A stretch of 7,534 nucleotides of DNA from Synechococcales cyanobacterium PMM_0085 (GTDB lineage: Bacteria; Cyanobacteriota; Cyanobacteriia; Elainellales; Elainellaceae), in NCBI GenBank assembly GCA_949127705.1, contig CASBQJ010000308.1, positions 1 to 7,534 of the forward strand, written 5' to 3'. The translations under genes and the position numbers were made by a program. Within the stretch, counting starts at the first letter, position 1. Every line of letters starts with the position of its first letter. Positions 6,643-7,534 of this stretch are shown here, in pieces. The notes under the pieces were generated by a model. It was not told the origin of the DNA. It saw only the letters and a list, made by a program, of their open reading frames with translations, and searched no databases.

Positions 6643-6670
6643 AAATCATCGGCAAAAAATCATCGGCAAA
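6643..6670. repeat. 14-bp tandem duplication
   Basis: AAATCATCGGCAAA occurs as two exact adjacent copies, 6643-6656 and 6657-6670, immediately before the compound palindrome. Confidence 0.85.
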
Positions 6671-6674
6671 ATTG

Positions 6675-6727
6675 ACACACCTGGGAGGACATGGCAGTGC
6701 CATGTCCCTACCCAGGGAATGGTGTGT
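6675..6727. repeat. Compound palindrome just downstream of the envelope-protein gene
   Basis: Nested complementary arms are ACACACC (6675-6681) with GGTGTGT (6721-6727), CTGGG (6681-6685) with CCCAG (6711-6715), and an inner 9-bp stem GGACATGGC (6687-6695) with GCCATGTCC (6699-6707) around a 3-nt loop. It starts about 20 bp after the envelope-gene stop on the minus strand. The inner stem resembles a GGGACATGGCA-type dispersed palindrome that I recall from cyanobacteria. It could act as a 3'-end RNA stabiliser or a terminator without a T run. Confidence 0.8.
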
Positions 6728-6745
6728 TGACGAACTTTGTGATCC

Positions 6746-7534
6746 TTAGTAGCTGCTAAAGGTATAAACCAGCCCAGCTTGAACGCCGATATCAAACGAG
6801 TCAAACGGGGTAATGTTGACGCCTGTTGTAGCCGCCAAGTTACGGGTGATTGGCACATCGAACCCGGCAGACAGGAGTAAATCAAAATTGCTATCGTCAC
6901 CTGTGGAGAAGGATAGGCCACCTCCGGCATAGGGCGCTAGGGTCAGATACTCAGTGGTAATGGGTTCAAAGTCGTAGGTGACAGGAATTAAAACCGTGAC
7001 GTCGTTTTCGACTAGCAGGGTAGGCCGCACCGAAACGCTAGGGCCTAGAGCCAGTTTGCTGAGCACCGCAAAACTACTGTCACCCAAGGCGCTGTCTCCG
7101 CCAATACCCAGATTCAGCCCAGCTCCCAAAAAGGAAGGGTTGGAACGGGCATCTTGACCAAAAAATTCAGGATTGACCGAGGCGACCGGGGTGCTTACCG
7201 TCCTGGCTTCAAAGTTGTAAGCAACGCCTAACAGAATACCCAGATCAAATGAGTTAAACGGAGCCACATTTAGCCCCGCTGTAGCCGTAAATTGCCGATT
7301 AATCGGGATGTCTACCCCCCCGGTGACTAAAAAGTCAACTTCGCTGTCATTGCCTGTAGAGATTGAGATACCTGTACCTAGATAGGGCAACGCAGTCGGG
7401 ACATCGCTACTGCCAATCTGAAAATCATAGGTAACAGGTACTAAAATCCCCACATCATTGGTGAAGATAACGGCAGGTCGAAGTGACAGGTTAGAGGAGA
7501 GCGGGATTTTGCTAAAAACGGCAAAGCCTTGATC
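6746..7534 (-). CDS. Beta-barrel-like envelope protein with internal repeat, partial (start outside window)
   Basis: The frame is open to the window edge, giving 262 C-terminal residues (stop TAA 6746-6748); the GTG at 7451-7453 is internal. The protein contains two copies of a roughly 150-residue unit. Each begins FAVxSK, continues LRP...xNDVxxLxPVTYDF, then PYxGxGxSxSTGxDS, a DxPIxRxxxATxGxNxxPFxSFDxG strand pair, and ends in an aromatic strand (YNF or YTF). Alternating polar/hydrophobic strands, Gly-rich turns and a terminal aromatic residue (YTFSSY) are typical of outer-membrane beta-barrels, and similar hypothetical proteins occur in cyanobacteria as I recall. A signal peptide would lie outside the window. 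Function is unknown. A secreted or peripheral beta-sandwich is the alternative. A compound palindrome follows the stop. Confidence 0.75.
   Translation of the reverse strand, partial: DQGFAVFSKIPLSSNLSLRPAVIFTNDVGILVPVTYDFQIGSSDVPTALPYLGTGISISTGNDSEVDFLVTGGVDIPINRQFTATAGLNVAPFNSFDLGILLGVAYNFEARTVSTPVASVNPEFFGQDARSNPSFLGAGLNLGIGGDSALGDSSFAVLSKLALGPSVSVRPTLLVENDVTVLIPVTYDFEPITTEYLTLAPYAGGGLSFSTGDDSNFDLLLSAGFDVPITRNLAATTGVNITPFDSFDIGVQAGLVYTFSSY

Larger units (their letters stand above)
6409..6745. other. Repeat-rich spacer upstream of the DUF2127 gene
   Basis: These 337 bp hold no credible gene. They contain a 15-bp-arm hairpin (6508-6548), a 10-bp tandem duplication (6562-6581), a TTGAACGG pair (6591-6607), a 14-bp tandem duplication (6643-6670) and a compound palindrome (6675-6727). 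A frame at 6646-6930 on the minus strand is only a shadow of the envelope-protein gene. Confidence 0.7.

Noticed and set aside
6646..6930. Possible small gene on the minus strand, 94 codons
   Set aside because: It overlaps the envelope-protein gene in another frame, runs across the palindrome and tandem repeats, and looks like no family I know.
1..7534. A new defence or mobile system
   Set aside because: No transposase, integrase, nuclease, toxin or reverse transcriptase is visible; every gene belongs to a known family or to a conserved hypothetical type.

Overview
The window is chromosomal DNA of a cyanobacterium. The octamer GCGATCGC (the cyanobacterial HIP1 motif) occurs about 16 times in 7.5 kb, and the gene set (CtaA-type copper ATPase, a SigG-like sigma factor with a membrane anti-sigma, MnmD, DUF2127) is typical of cyanobacteria. 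I cannot fix the genus; the moderate GC content and dispersed palindromes would suit a filamentous or Leptolyngbya-like lineage, but that is a guess.

Layout. The plus strand carries the 3' two thirds and more of a copper P-type ATPase (ctaA, 1-2054, 5' end outside the window), a gene-free stretch of 328 bp, and a small FHA-domain protein (2383-2871). Everything to the right is on the minus strand. Read right to left in transcription order these genes are: a repeated beta-barrel-like envelope protein (7534-6746, its start lies beyond the window), a DUF2127 membrane protein (6408-5929), an ECF sigma factor of the SigG type (5561-4848), its probable membrane anti-sigma factor (4406-3900), and the tRNA wobble-uridine methyltransferase mnmD (3788-2868). 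mnmD ends 4 bp inside the 3' end of the FHA gene, so these two genes converge and overlap.

How the genes relate. The sigma/anti-sigma pair is the only clear functional unit: a cytoplasmic ECF sigma followed by a one-pass membrane protein with a zinc-ligand-less anti-sigma domain, as expected for envelope-signal control. The ATPase (copper uptake for plastocyanin and cytochrome oxidase), MnmD (tRNA modification) and FHA protein (phospho-threonine binding) are housekeeping or signalling genes that look merely adjacent. The minus-strand genes are separated by gaps of about 110 to 440 bp, so they need not form one operon. A terminator-like hairpin with a T run separates the anti-sigma gene from mnmD.

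The non-coding stretches are more unusual than the genes. The region upstream of sigG holds 15-bp tandem repeats and two inverted repeats. A 26-bp perfect palindrome supplies the stop codon of the DUF2127 gene. The 337 bp upstream of that gene contain a 15-bp-arm hairpin, a compound palindrome and three short tandem duplications. I see no RNA genes, transposase, CRISPR array or defence cassette, and no convincing evidence of a new multi-gene system.
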